Source of the DNA: Chloroflexota bacterium
GTDB lineage: Bacteria > Chloroflexota > Anaerolineae > Aggregatilineales > Phototrophicaceae
Assembly (NCBI GenBank): GCA_023430545.1
Contig: JAEZAF010000255.1
Coordinates: forward strand, 1-64,000
Reading direction: 5' to 3'
DNA: 64,000 nucleotides
Shown piece by piece: positions 25,350-34,957 of this stretch. The notes beneath the pieces are model-generated. The model worked only from the letters and a program-made list of their open reading frames with translations, was not told the DNA's origin and did no database searches. Within the stretch, counting starts at the first letter, position 1. Each line of letters begins with the position of its first letter. A program made the translations under genes and the position numbers.

Positions 25350-26681
25350 ATGTCACAGCGACCTAACCCAACCCCCGAAACACAGTCCGCAGTCGGCGGT
25401 GTGAATTCCTTAGGGACGGCGACCGAGCGTCTGTTTAAGCGCCTTTACCGGGGCCTCAATCGACGAGCGTCTACACCTGCCGATCCGCGCAATTTGTCTG
25501 GATCGTCGGCTGGGCCGGTTCGACCGGGCCGCGCTCCAGAGGTCAGTGCGCGTCAGGATGCGGAACGTCAGTCCAAGCTACGAGAAGCCCTTCAGCGCCG
25601 CGAGCAGGAAATTGCCCGATTAAACGGCATCCTTTCGACACTGAATGACGGCATTGTCATGCAGGATACCGAAGGGCGCATCGTTTTAATCAACAATGCG
25701 GCACAGGAACTGCTCGGCTCACAGAAGAACTTCTGGCAGAGTGAACTCGGTGTGCTGTTTGAGGCTTCTCGCGATCTTGTCAGATTAGACTCCGAACTGA
25801 CCCCGCTGGGAGAGCCGAAGCGTCTCCAGATCAATAACCGCGTAATCGGGGCGCAGTTAGCCGCTGTAGCGGATATCAACGGCAAGCGCCTTGGAACGAT
25901 GATCGTCCTGCGTGATGTCACTCAGGATACCGTGATGGAGCGCCTCAAGGATCAGTTTGTAACTGCGATATCGCACGAACTACGCACACCGATGGCGGTG
26001 ATTAAGGGTGTGGGTGAAGTGATCGCTGCCCAAAGCGAAAATCCCGCCGCAGTTCCAGCGAATAACCGCCGCCTGCTCGATACGCTGTCGCGTAATGTGG
26101 ATACACTCGACCGGATGGTGGTAGAACTGCTGGATATTTCCGAGATGGGTGCAGGCTCGTTTGCAGTGCGCAGTAACAGCATCGAGATGGAGCCGCTGGT
26201 GTGGAGTGTGGTCAATGGGATGGCGACGGAGATCAAGCGCGCTAAACTGGACGTGGCCTTTATGGTGCGGGATGGCGATCGGCTTGTGGTGGCAGGGGAC
26301 GAACAACGCCTGCGCTGGGCGTTCGGGCATATCCTTCAGAACGCGCTGCGATACACAGAACCCGGGGGACATCTGGCTGTTCGGTTAGGGCTGGCCCCAC
26401 AGCATCCTGGTTATATCGCTATACATTTCAGTGATACCGGTGTCGGGATTTCCGGTAAGGATCTGCCCCATGTATTTGAGCGCTTTTACCGAGGCGAACC
26501 CCGCACAGCCACCGGAAAATTACTTGATCCACGTGGATTAGGGCAGGGGTTGTTTGTCGCCCGAACCGTGGCAGAAGCGCACGGTGGAATGATCACCGTC
26601 CGTAGTGAGCCTGGAAAGGGAAGCACCTTTACCATGCTGCTGCCTATCGCTGAAACAGAAACAGGAGACAGCAATTCATGA
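25350..26681 (+). CDS. Soluble PAS-domain sensor histidine kinase
   Basis: 443 residues with no membrane segment. The first ~60 residues are disordered and basic. A coiled coil (about 66-90) is followed by a PAS domain (about 90-195; GIVMQDTEGRIVLINNAA). HisKA has phospho-acceptor His209 in ISHELRTP. HATPase_c has N-box ILQNALRY, G1 DTGVGIS, and GLGQGLFVARTVAEAHGG. It is cytosolic, so it should sense an internal signal (redox, ligand or partner) and phosphorylate the upstream REC protein. Its stop overlaps the next start as ATGA. Confidence 0.9.
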   Translation: MSQRPNPTPETQSAVGGVNSLGTATERLFKRLYRGLNRRASTPADPRNLSGSSAGPVRPGRAPEVSARQDAERQSKLREALQRREQEIARLNGILSTLNDGIVMQDTEGRIVLINNAAQELLGSQKNFWQSELGVLFEASRDLVRLDSELTPLGEPKRLQINNRVIGAQLAAVADINGKRLGTMIVLRDVTQDTVMERLKDQFVTAISHELRTPMAVIKGVGEVIAAQSENPAAVPANNRRLLDTLSRNVDTLDRMVVELLDISEMGAGSFAVRSNSIEMEPLVWSVVNGMATEIKRAKLDVAFMVRDGDRLVVAGDEQRLRWAFGHILQNALRYTEPGGHLAVRLGLAPQHPGYIAIHFSDTGVGISGKDLPHVFERFYRGEPRTATGKLLDPRGLGQGLFVARTVAEAHGGMITVRSEPGKGSTFTMLLPIAETETGDSNS

Positions 26682-27181
26682 CGGAATTTTCGCATGAGAC
26701 GGTTCAGTCTGCACTGGATCGTCTAAAGCTTGGGTTATCAGTTCAGGTATACGATGAGACGACGGCAACCTCACAGCAGGCCGCCGATCGTATCGGCTGT
26801 GAACTAGGGCAGATTGCGAAGAGTATTCTGTTTATTATCGACGGGCAGCCGGTGGTCGTGGTTGCCAGTGGTGACCAGCGCGTGGATGACCGCAAACTGG
26901 CGGCCTTATTTAATGTCAGCCGCAAGAAGGTGAAAATCGCGACAGCAGAGCAGTGCGTCGAGATCACTGGATATGCACCCGGCAGTGTACCGCCGCTGGC
27001 GTACCGTCAGTCGGACCTCAAAGTGCTGCTCGACCATCATCTCCAGCGTTTTGATCAGCTGTATGCGGCTGCCGGTGCGCATAATGCGATTTTCCCCGTT
27101 CGCTGTGATCAGCTTCCACAGGTCACTGGTGCGGAATTCGCTAACCTCTACCGCGAAGCGGACTCCACACCGGCAGGCTAA
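26678..27181 (+). CDS. YbaK/EbsC-family aminoacyl-tRNA deacylase
   Basis: 167 residues of the YbaK/ProX editing-domain family, which hydrolyses mischarged aminoacyl-tRNAs such as Ala- or Cys-tRNA(Pro). The central motifs VVVASGDQRVDDRKLAALF, RKKVKIATAEQCVEITG and YAPGSVPPLAY match the family. The ATG overlaps the kinase stop. Coupling to a two-component system is probably only positional. It ends 18 bases before a convergent gene. Confidence 0.85.
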   Translation: MTEFSHETVQSALDRLKLGLSVQVYDETTATSQQAADRIGCELGQIAKSILFIIDGQPVVVVASGDQRVDDRKLAALFNVSRKKVKIATAEQCVEITGYAPGSVPPLAYRQSDLKVLLDHHLQRFDQLYAAAGAHNAIFPVRCDQLPQVTGAEFANLYREADSTPAG

Positions 27182-27198
27182 ATCGTTTCCGCTAACTC

Positions 27199-30100
27199 TT
27201 AACCACGCGCACTGTAATATCCATAGAGATAGCGCAGGAACTCCAAGGCTGTCTTTGGCCGGTGCCTGCCACTGTCGAGCCGCTCACCCAGCCCCTGCGG
27301 CTCTAGTGCGCGTGGATCTCCACGACTGCCGATATGATCGATCAGCAGTGCCAACCGCTGAAGATCAACACTGAGGATACGCGTAATCTCCTGCTGATCG
27401 GTTTCGGAGAGTTCGAGTTTCAGGCTGGCAAGTGCGTCGCGCAGATCACTGGCACGCATCTGGAAGGAGGCCCCCGGCTGACCTATTTTTGCCAGCCCGA
27501 CGATGACGCTGTTCATCGCAAGCACTTCCTGATAGAGATATGGGCGTGTTCTTTCAGTCAGAGGATTAGGCAGGGTGGTTTTCAGACGCAGGTCGTGGCG
27601 TCTGCCTTCGGAGAAATAGCCTGCAATCACCCATACCGCATCCATGACGGAATTGGGATCTGTGACCGCACTCAGAAGTTTGTCTGGTGCGGCGGACCGC
27701 GCACTGCGCTGTCGCTCATAAAGGCCCATCAAACCACGGGCAGAATCGATGAGGGTGCGGGTGATGGCACGACGTTCTTCCCGTGAGAAGGTACCGCCCT
27801 TCATGGTGCCCATCTGCGCGTTGAGGCTTTCCAGTGTGGGATAGTCTCGATCACCGTAACTTGAAGCAACATCCTGAAGGAAGTCGGTGGTCGTTTTCAC
27901 TGCCTGGGCATATTCTTGAAGCGATTGTCCAGCCGTGATCTCCCGCACGAAATAGACCGCTTCCAACGGCCCTCGCAGGGTGCCGCCCAGTTGTCGCGCG
28001 AAAGTGGCAATTGCCGTCCGAGCATCCAAATCACCTGCCTCGCGGACATAGATCCGCAGGACTTCTGCCGCGAGCGGTCGGGTTTCCGCACGAGCAGCCA
28101 GCAGTCGATACATCTCGATAACAGACTGTTGAGCGGTCTGGGCATCCTCTGCGTGAGCGATGACCCCGGATGCGAGTAATCCCGCAGCATGACCAGCGTC
28201 ATGGACACGTCTCTGACCCAGATAGTAATGCACAATCTGCATCAGCGATGGGGTTTTAACTACTGAGAAGAGCAGCGGTTCCGCCGCCAGAATATCCAGT
28301 AGATGATGTGCTGTCTGATCCAGTTCGGTGTTCGGTATGCGATTCTGGAGTGTCCCAAGACCTGCCATCACCAGCGGTGCGGAACGGATACCCGCCGCTT
28401 CAATCTGGCTGATGGCCGCCGCTGCCTGTGATGATGAAATCGGCGTATTGGCGAAGACCTGTTCCACCATTTCGATATAGTCAATCTGACGATCCCCCAG
28501 ATAAAACACTGCCGACTGCTGAATCATCTGGCTGGCAAGGTCCTGATATTCGCCCAATGCCAGCCGAAGCTGTAGCAGACGGGATGCGGCCTGTTCATTC
28601 AGCAGCAGAAGCTGCTGTTCCGGCCAGCGCTGAGAGACCATGCGCAGCCGTTCAGTCGTGGCTGCATCCGAGTTATTGGTGGCCAAATTCAGTAAACGGT
28701 CGTAAATATCACTGTCGAACAGGTCAACGCGGCTGGCTTCGCGGGCCATCTCAGCCAGACGTATCAGCAGTACCGATTGACTCTCAGCATTGAAGGCGTT
28801 CACTGCCCGCATCAGCGTCCCGGAGGGTGCGACGGCATCCGTGTGATTTAACAGGTATGGCATCACATCCGAGACTGGTTGCGGAAGCTGCTTAACAAAT
28901 GGTTCCAGTGTCATAAGCCGCTGGAAGGTCGTGTCATTCAGATGCAGTGCTGCCATCAGAAAGGCTGCTTTAGCGATTTCACGATCCGATGTTGCCAGAG
29001 GAACCGCAAGTTCCACCAGTCGGCCGGCGACACGTTCAATATGGATAGCATGGGGTGCATTTGCCAGTTCTACCAGCGCGGGGACAAGTGTGTCTGTATT
29101 CTGTGCGCGGGCCAGATCCGTCACTAGTAACAGCGCGGCACGGTGTGCGAGTGTTGTCCAGCGTGTGTATTCCATCTCATTCGCAGGATCAGCAGACAGA
29201 ACGCGCAGAATCAAGCGATAGATGGGTAGGGCGGTGGTCGGGCTTAAGGTGTCTGACAGGCGATCGAGTGTAACCTGACTGAGGCCTTCATTCTTCCAGA
29301 TATGTGGGGCCATCTGATTTACGGAATCGAAATCATTCATCGCCAGTGACAGATTAAGCAGATGTTCCGCATAAACTGTACGCAGATTGTCACTCAGCGT
29401 CGGATCATTTTCGAGAATTCGGGCGACTTCATCCTTATCCCCAGGCTGATGGTTGAGCAGGGCTGTATCCAGTGCTGCCCGATGTGAAGCATAGGCCAGT
29501 GCATCGCCTAATCGGTCCGACTGACGCATGCGCCAGCCCGCCGCTGGTGTCAGTGCGCGTGTACGCTCGATCACCAGTGAGGTATCAAGCCGAAGCTGAC
29601 TGATGACGAAGCGACTGTATTCGTCTTCCGGGAAGACGCCGGACAGCTCATTTGTTTCCCAGTTGAAAACCAGTGTTTCAGGAGCTGGGTCGCCCTGATC
29701 CAGAAACCGGATCTGTACATCGAGATCGGTTGTGCTCTCGCTGTAGGTGGTGAAGGTGACAGCAAAGCGGACCGACGGCGGAAGCATCGCGAGCAGTCCC
29801 ATAATAAAATCGAGGCGCTGATTCAGGTCCTGCGGGGCATGTGTAACGATGATCTGCACCCCTTGCACAATCGCTGCCAGCAGCTTCTCAATCGAATCGA
29901 GCCGGTTATTGACAATATCCATCAGCGTCAGCATCGCGTCGGTCTGCTCGGCGCTGTCATCCTCATCAGGGATGACGAGTGCCAGTGGTTCCAGCGGCTG
30001 CTGCCGGCGAAGATCACGTGGATGCGGCAAAACTTCCTGAATCAGCGGCTGCAGTACCTTGAGTTTGCCGCCAAGGGTACGCAGGATGTCTAGCGGCATC

Positions 30101-30360
30101 AGAATATAATGGCTGACTGCAATGGTTTCCTGAATGACCTGTGCCTGTGCGAAGATAAACGGAAGCTGTTTCGTCCCACGGATGAGCGCCCAACTGATGC
30201 CATTACCCGCTTGCAGAGGTGGCAGGCTGGAACGGTCCATCACCGCCGAAGCTGTTTCATTGGTGACATTCGCTGAACGGGACAGCACGCGAGGTGCTTC
30301 CGGTTGATCTATGAAATGACCCGTGTAAAAATGATCGAGAGAAAAGTTTGCGTTCGCCAC
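27199..30360 (-). CDS. Large unknown protein, possible GAP1-like N-terminal domain
   Basis: 1053 residues, GTG start at 30360 with AAAGGCG five bases upstream. The N-terminal ~270 residues are alpha/beta: FSLDHFYTGHFIDQPEAPRV, SHYILMPLDIL, then LLAMLPPSVRFAVTFTTYS. This pattern resembles GTPase-associated protein 1 (GAP1-N) domains, but only remotely. The rest is helical and repeat-like, resembling an alpha-solenoid scaffold (many LL..A..L..A units). No P-loop, protease or membrane segment. It stands alone, convergent to the YbaK gene and divergent from murJ. I cannot assign a function. Confidence 0.65.
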   Translation of the reverse strand: MANANFSLDHFYTGHFIDQPEAPRVLSRSANVTNETASAVMDRSSLPPLQAGNGISWALIRGTKQLPFIFAQAQVIQETIAVSHYILMPLDILRTLGGKLKVLQPLIQEVLPHPRDLRRQQPLEPLALVIPDEDDSAEQTDAMLTLMDIVNNRLDSIEKLLAAIVQGVQIIVTHAPQDLNQRLDFIMGLLAMLPPSVRFAVTFTTYSESTTDLDVQIRFLDQGDPAPETLVFNWETNELSGVFPEDEYSRFVISQLRLDTSLVIERTRALTPAAGWRMRQSDRLGDALAYASHRAALDTALLNHQPGDKDEVARILENDPTLSDNLRTVYAEHLLNLSLAMNDFDSVNQMAPHIWKNEGLSQVTLDRLSDTLSPTTALPIYRLILRVLSADPANEMEYTRWTTLAHRAALLLVTDLARAQNTDTLVPALVELANAPHAIHIERVAGRLVELAVPLATSDREIAKAAFLMAALHLNDTTFQRLMTLEPFVKQLPQPVSDVMPYLLNHTDAVAPSGTLMRAVNAFNAESQSVLLIRLAEMAREASRVDLFDSDIYDRLLNLATNNSDAATTERLRMVSQRWPEQQLLLLNEQAASRLLQLRLALGEYQDLASQMIQQSAVFYLGDRQIDYIEMVEQVFANTPISSSQAAAAISQIEAAGIRSAPLVMAGLGTLQNRIPNTELDQTAHHLLDILAAEPLLFSVVKTPSLMQIVHYYLGQRRVHDAGHAAGLLASGVIAHAEDAQTAQQSVIEMYRLLAARAETRPLAAEVLRIYVREAGDLDARTAIATFARQLGGTLRGPLEAVYFVREITAGQSLQEYAQAVKTTTDFLQDVASSYGDRDYPTLESLNAQMGTMKGGTFSREERRAITRTLIDSARGLMGLYERQRSARSAAPDKLLSAVTDPNSVMDAVWVIAGYFSEGRRHDLRLKTTLPNPLTERTRPYLYQEVLAMNSVIVGLAKIGQPGASFQMRASDLRDALASLKLELSETDQQEITRILSVDLQRLALLIDHIGSRGDPRALEPQGLGERLDSGRHRPKTALEFLRYLYGYYSARG

Positions 30361-30513
30361 AACTCGCCTTTGCGATTATTCCGGTCGAGTACGCTGATCG
30401 GGTGATCTCGACTGCAAGATACTGTGAAACTCAGACAATTATAGCGCCGCCAAAGTGAAACCGAAAATCGTACTTCGGTAAGTGCCGTGCGGTACACATC
30501 AGACAGGGAACTT

Positions 30514-32211
30514 ATGACCTCTGGAACTATTTCTACACCTCAGGCCCTTTCACGGACGCAGGTTATGCGGGCCGCGCTGATTGTCCTGCTCGGTTTCTTT
30601 GCCAGCGGTGTGCTCGGTCTGGTGCGGACTGCCGTTTATAACGCGATGTTCGGGGCCAGCAGCGAACTGGACGCCTTTTACGCCGCGCAGCGTATCCCCG
30701 AACTGCTGTTTACACTGGTTGCAGGTGGGGCGTTGGGTTCGTCCTTCATTCCGGTCTTTGCAAGACTGCGCTCCTCAGGACGGATTGAGGAGAGCTGGCA
30801 GCTTGCCAGTGCGGTGATGACCCTTTCTGCGCTGGCTGCCGGAGCGCTCGGTATTCTGCTAGCGATTACCGCACCTCTGTATATGGCGTTGTTCTATCAG
30901 AATGCGCTCTACCAGGAATTAGCGGTGCGTATGACACAGCTTATGCTGGCGACGACGGTTATCTTCAGCGTCAGCGGTCTGATGATGGGTATTCTCAACA
31001 CCTATCAGAATTTTTTACTGCCTGCGCTTGCCCTGAGTATGAACAATATTGGGTTGATCATTGGTGCCCTGGTGATTGCGCCACTGCTGCCGACCACCAG
31101 CGGTTTTTTTGCTTATCCTCAGCCGTCGCCGCTTGCACTGGTGTCACTGCTGCCGGATGCATCGGCTGTGGCGATTGCCAATGCGCCGCATACGATCAAT
31201 GTCTACGGCCTTGCGTTTGGAGCACTGTTAGGTGCGGTGCTGCACCTTGCCATTCAGCTTCCCGGACTGCGTCAGCTTGATGGACGCCCACGCTTCCTAC
31301 CCAATGCACGGCTTGAAGGTGTGATGTCGGTACTACGCCTGATGCTTCCAAGGATGCTGGGGCTGGCGGTGACGCAGATCAACTTTCTGGTCAATACCAC
31401 CTTTGCCACCGCGATGATCGCAGGTAGTCTGGTTGCGCTGAACAATGCATGGTTCCTGATGTTCTTCACGCTTGGGATTATCGCACAGAGTGTGGGGACG
31501 GCAGTTTTCCCGTCCCTATCCGCACTGGCTTCAGCCAATGATATGGACGGATTCAGGGAACGGCTGATAGGGGCGATGCGGAGTATCCTGTTCCTGGCTG
31601 TGCCTGCGACTGCCGTTCTGATTTTGCTTGGCCAGCCGATTGTTGAAGTGCTGTATCAGCGTGGAGCGTTTGATGCGGACGCCGTCGCAGGGACTGCATG
31701 GGCATTGGCCTTTTTCTCGATCGGGATCGTCGGCCATGCGATGCTGGAGGTGCTGTCGCGTGCATTTTATGCCCTCTCCGATACCCGTACGCCGGTGTTG
31801 ATCGGTATCGGTGCCATGCTTGCCAATATCACCCTCAATGTTATCCTGATTCAGTTTATCGGTGACCCAGCGACGCTGTCTCGCGGGGCATTTGGCGGCC
31901 TTGCTCTGGCAAACTCGGTCACAACTCTGGTGGAAGCGGCAATCCTCTGGTGGTTGCTGACGCGCCGCCTTCAGTGGAAGGATACCAGTGAACTAAGCGG
32001 CAGTATTGGACGGATGCTGGTAGCTGCAGTTGTCATGGTGGCTGTACTGGTTCCAGTGACAGTACTGACGCAGGCCTACGGCAGTATACCTCAGTTGATC
32101 GCAGCAGGTCTGACGGGTGCGGTAGCCTACTTTGGTGTGGCAACCGCAGCAGGTTTGGAAGAAGCGCGCCTGATCCCACAGATGGTGCTGCGTCGCATCC
32201 GACGGGCCTGA
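30514..32211 (+). CDS. murJ: Lipid II flippase MurJ
   Basis: 565 residues of the MurJ/MviN family, about 14 membrane segments. The N-terminal signature is clear: GFFASGVLGLVRTAVYNAMF, then DAFYAAQRIPELLF and GGALGSSFIPVF. It flips lipid-linked peptidoglycan precursor across the inner membrane. An in-frame GTG at 30487 would add nine residues; the ATG at 30514 with AGGGAAC six bases upstream is better. Its presence indicates peptidoglycan-type wall synthesis. Divergent from the large unknown gene. Confidence 0.92.
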   Translation: MTSGTISTPQALSRTQVMRAALIVLLGFFASGVLGLVRTAVYNAMFGASSELDAFYAAQRIPELLFTLVAGGALGSSFIPVFARLRSSGRIEESWQLASAVMTLSALAAGALGILLAITAPLYMALFYQNALYQELAVRMTQLMLATTVIFSVSGLMMGILNTYQNFLLPALALSMNNIGLIIGALVIAPLLPTTSGFFAYPQPSPLALVSLLPDASAVAIANAPHTINVYGLAFGALLGAVLHLAIQLPGLRQLDGRPRFLPNARLEGVMSVLRLMLPRMLGLAVTQINFLVNTTFATAMIAGSLVALNNAWFLMFFTLGIIAQSVGTAVFPSLSALASANDMDGFRERLIGAMRSILFLAVPATAVLILLGQPIVEVLYQRGAFDADAVAGTAWALAFFSIGIVGHAMLEVLSRAFYALSDTRTPVLIGIGAMLANITLNVILIQFIGDPATLSRGAFGGLALANSVTTLVEAAILWWLLTRRLQWKDTSELSGSIGRMLVAAVVMVAVLVPVTVLTQAYGSIPQLIAAGLTGAVAYFGVATAAGLEEARLIPQMVLRRIRRA

Positions 32212-32291
32212 CCCGAACCCCTTTGTTCTAAAGGCTCTATTATGTGGTACTCAGCAAGTATGGAACTAACATTTCTATACTTCGCGGCTAT

Positions 32292-33362
32292 ATGAGTACA
32301 CAGACCTTACTCCAGTTTACCGATCAGGGCATCTACTGCGCCGCCGGAGATTTTTACATCGATCCGTGGGTGCCGGTCCCGCGTGCAGTGGTGACACATG
32401 CTCATGGCGATCATCTGACGCGGGGCAGCGCCGCCTATCTCTTTTCCTCAGAAGGCGAACATGTCTTTCGCGTCCGTCTGTCAGATGATGCTGTCTATCA
32501 GACGGCTGATTATGGTGAACCCGTGATGCTGAACGGCGTGCGAGTCTCACTGCATCCTGCCGGGCATATCCTCGGCTCTGCTCAGGTGCGGGTGGAATAT
32601 CAGGGTGAGGTGTGGGTCGCCTCTGGTGATTATAAGATTGAAGCGGACCCTACCTGTACGCCATTTGAGCCGGTGAAATGCCACACATTTATCACCGAAG
32701 CGACCTTCGGCCTGCCGATTTATCACTGGTCGCCGCAGCAGACGATCTTTGATCAGATCAATGCATGGTGGCGTGCCAATGCCGAGGCGGGTAAATCCAC
32801 GCTGATTTATGGTTATGCGCTTGGCAAGGCTCAGCGTCTGCTGGCGGGAGTTGATGCAAGTATCGGGGCGATATATACCCACGGCGCGGTGGAACGACTG
32901 AACCGTGCCTATCGTGAAAGCGGTGTGAACCTGCCGGAGACGATCTATGCGACATCGGCTAAACGAGCCAGTTATGCTGGTGCGCTGATCATCGCGCCGC
33001 TGTCTGCCCGTGGGACATCATGGACGCGCCGGTTCGGCACCCATGCTAGTGGATTCGCGTCAGGGTGGATGCGTATTCGCGGTGCGCGTCGGCGTCGGGC
33101 CGTTGATCGCGGCTTTGTCATCTCCGATCATGTTGACTGGGATGGCCTGATGCAGGCGATCGAGGCAACAGGGGCAGAACGTATCTGGGTGACGCATGGT
33201 TATGTCGCGGTGGTAGCGCGCTGGCTGCGCGAGCAGGGCTATGAGGCACAGGGCTTCCAGACACGTTATGAGGGTGAACGTGAGGAACTGGAAGACGTTA
33301 CTGTGAGGGAGGCCGAGTCGGCAGAGGAAGCGGCAGATGAAGGCGGGGAAGGGCAGGTATGA
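32292..33362 (+). CDS. Ligase-associated DNA exonuclease (metallo-beta-lactamase fold)
   Basis: 356 residues, beta-lactamase/beta-CASP-type nuclease. The metal-binding motif is THAHGDH; further conserved parts are HPAGHILGSAQV, WVASGDYK, FITEATFG, YGYALGKAQR and SDHVDW near the C-terminus. It belongs to the family that travels with LigB-type ligase and Lhr helicase. The frame extends to 32244 but the ATG at 32292 begins the conserved domain; its ribosome site is poor. The stop overlaps the ligase start (ATGA). First gene of the four-gene repair module. Confidence 0.88.
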   Translation: MSTQTLLQFTDQGIYCAAGDFYIDPWVPVPRAVVTHAHGDHLTRGSAAYLFSSEGEHVFRVRLSDDAVYQTADYGEPVMLNGVRVSLHPAGHILGSAQVRVEYQGEVWVASGDYKIEADPTCTPFEPVKCHTFITEATFGLPIYHWSPQQTIFDQINAWWRANAEAGKSTLIYGYALGKAQRLLAGVDASIGAIYTHGAVERLNRAYRESGVNLPETIYATSAKRASYAGALIIAPLSARGTSWTRRFGTHASGFASGWMRIRGARRRRAVDRGFVISDHVDWDGLMQAIEATGAERIWVTHGYVAVVARWLREQGYEAQGFQTRYEGEREELEDVTVREAESAEEAADEGGEGQV

Positions 33363-34957
33363 GAGACTTCGCGAACCTGTACGCTGCACTCGATGAAACC
33401 AACAAGACCAATGAGAAGATTCAGGCGCTGGTAGATTATTTCAGATCGGCACCGCCGGATGATGCCGCATGGGTTATCTATTTCCTCAGTGGACGTAAAC
33501 CTCGTCAGATTATCGGATCACGTCAGCTTGCGACATGGGCCGCCGAGGAAGCCGGTGTTCCAGAGTGGCTGTACAGCGAATCCTATGATGCCATTGGTGA
33601 CAGTGCCGAGACCATCACCCTGCTGCTGAGAAACAACGAATCCACCAATGATCTGCCGCTGTCGGCATGGGTGGAACAGCGTCTGCTGCCGCTGCGTGCT
33701 GAACCTGAAGCCGTGCAGAAAGAAGCGGTGCTGCGGGCATGGCGCGAACTGAATGTCCGCGAACGCTTTGTCTGGAACAAACTGATTACCGGCGCATTTC
33801 GCGTCGGCGTGTCACAGCGGCTGGTGACACGCGCTGTATCGATTGTCAGTGAAGTCGATGATGCCACGATCGCACACCGTCTGATGGGGAACTGGGAACC
33901 GAACGCCGATTTCTACACCAATGTCGTTGCCCAAGAGACAACCGATGCGGACATCAGTCGTCCGTATCCGTTCTTTCTGGCATATCCCATTGAGGAAAAT
34001 CCAGAAGCACTGCTCGGTGATTTTCATAAATGGCAGGCGGAGTGGAAATGGGATGGCATTCGTGGGCAGGTCATCCGGCGCGAAGGTCAGGTGTTTGTCT
34101 GGTCACGGGGCGAGGAGTTGGTCACTGACCGCTATCCTGAAATCGCGGAGATGGCGGCACTGCTGCCAGATGGTGTGGCACTCGATGGTGAACTGCTCCC
34201 CTGGCAGGAGGGGCAGGTGATGCCTTTTGCACAGCTTCAGCGCCGTATTGGACGCAAGTCCCTGATGAAGAAGATGCTGGCCGAAGTTCCGGTCGTCTTC
34301 CTCACTTATGATCTACTTGAATTTGAGGGACAGGATGTGCGTGAGCGTCCTCTGACATGGCGCAGGGAGCAGTTAGAGCAGATTGTCGCGGGTATCCAGC
34401 ACCCGTCATTGCAGCTTTCCCCAGTGGTTGAGGCCCAGTCGTGGGATGAACTGGCCGAGCAGCGTCAGCAGAGCCGTGTTCAGAATGTCGAAGGCATCAT
34501 GCTCAAGCGCTATGACTCGCCGTATCGGGTAGGGCGTCAGCGTGGGGACTGGTGGAAGTGGAAGATTGAACCCTACACCGTTGATGCCGTCCTGATTTAT
34601 GCTCAGCGCGGCTCCGGAAAGCGTGCCAGCCTGTACACCGATTATACCTTTGCAGTATGGGATGAGGAGGGGACGCTGATCCCATTTGCCAAGGCGTATT
34701 CTGGCCTGACGGATGAGGAAATCCGCAAGGTGGATGCGTTTATCCGCCGGAATACAAGTGAAAAATTCGGCCCGGTGCGGACGGTCAAACCTGAACTGGT
34801 GTTTGAACTCGCCTTTGAAGGGATTCAGCGCTCGGCTCGGCATAAATCCGGGATTGCGGTGCGCTTTCCCCGTATTCTCCGCTGGCGTCACGATAAGAAG
34901 ATCGAAGAAGCCGACACGCTGGAGACGATCCGTGCCATGCTCCCAGACGAAGCGTGA
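33359..34957 (+). CDS. ATP-dependent DNA ligase
   Basis: 532 residues. The N-terminal DNA-binding helical domain (about 1-200) has SGRKPRQIIGSRQLATWAAE. The adenylation domain has the lysine motif EWKWDGIRG (Lys230), LDGELLPW, and GIMLKRYDSPY. The OB-fold C-terminus has WWKWKIEPYTVDAVL. It seals nicks using ATP. Overlaps the exonuclease start by ATGA, and its stop overlaps the helicase ATG by one base, a strong sign of coupled translation. Confidence 0.92.
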   Translation: MRDFANLYAALDETNKTNEKIQALVDYFRSAPPDDAAWVIYFLSGRKPRQIIGSRQLATWAAEEAGVPEWLYSESYDAIGDSAETITLLLRNNESTNDLPLSAWVEQRLLPLRAEPEAVQKEAVLRAWRELNVRERFVWNKLITGAFRVGVSQRLVTRAVSIVSEVDDATIAHRLMGNWEPNADFYTNVVAQETTDADISRPYPFFLAYPIEENPEALLGDFHKWQAEWKWDGIRGQVIRREGQVFVWSRGEELVTDRYPEIAEMAALLPDGVALDGELLPWQEGQVMPFAQLQRRIGRKSLMKKMLAEVPVVFLTYDLLEFEGQDVRERPLTWRREQLEQIVAGIQHPSLQLSPVVEAQSWDELAEQRQQSRVQNVEGIMLKRYDSPYRVGRQRGDWWKWKIEPYTVDAVLIYAQRGSGKRASLYTDYTFAVWDEEGTLIPFAKAYSGLTDEEIRKVDAFIRRNTSEKFGPVRTVKPELVFELAFEGIQRSARHKSGIAVRFPRILRWRHDKKIEEADTLETIRAMLPDEA

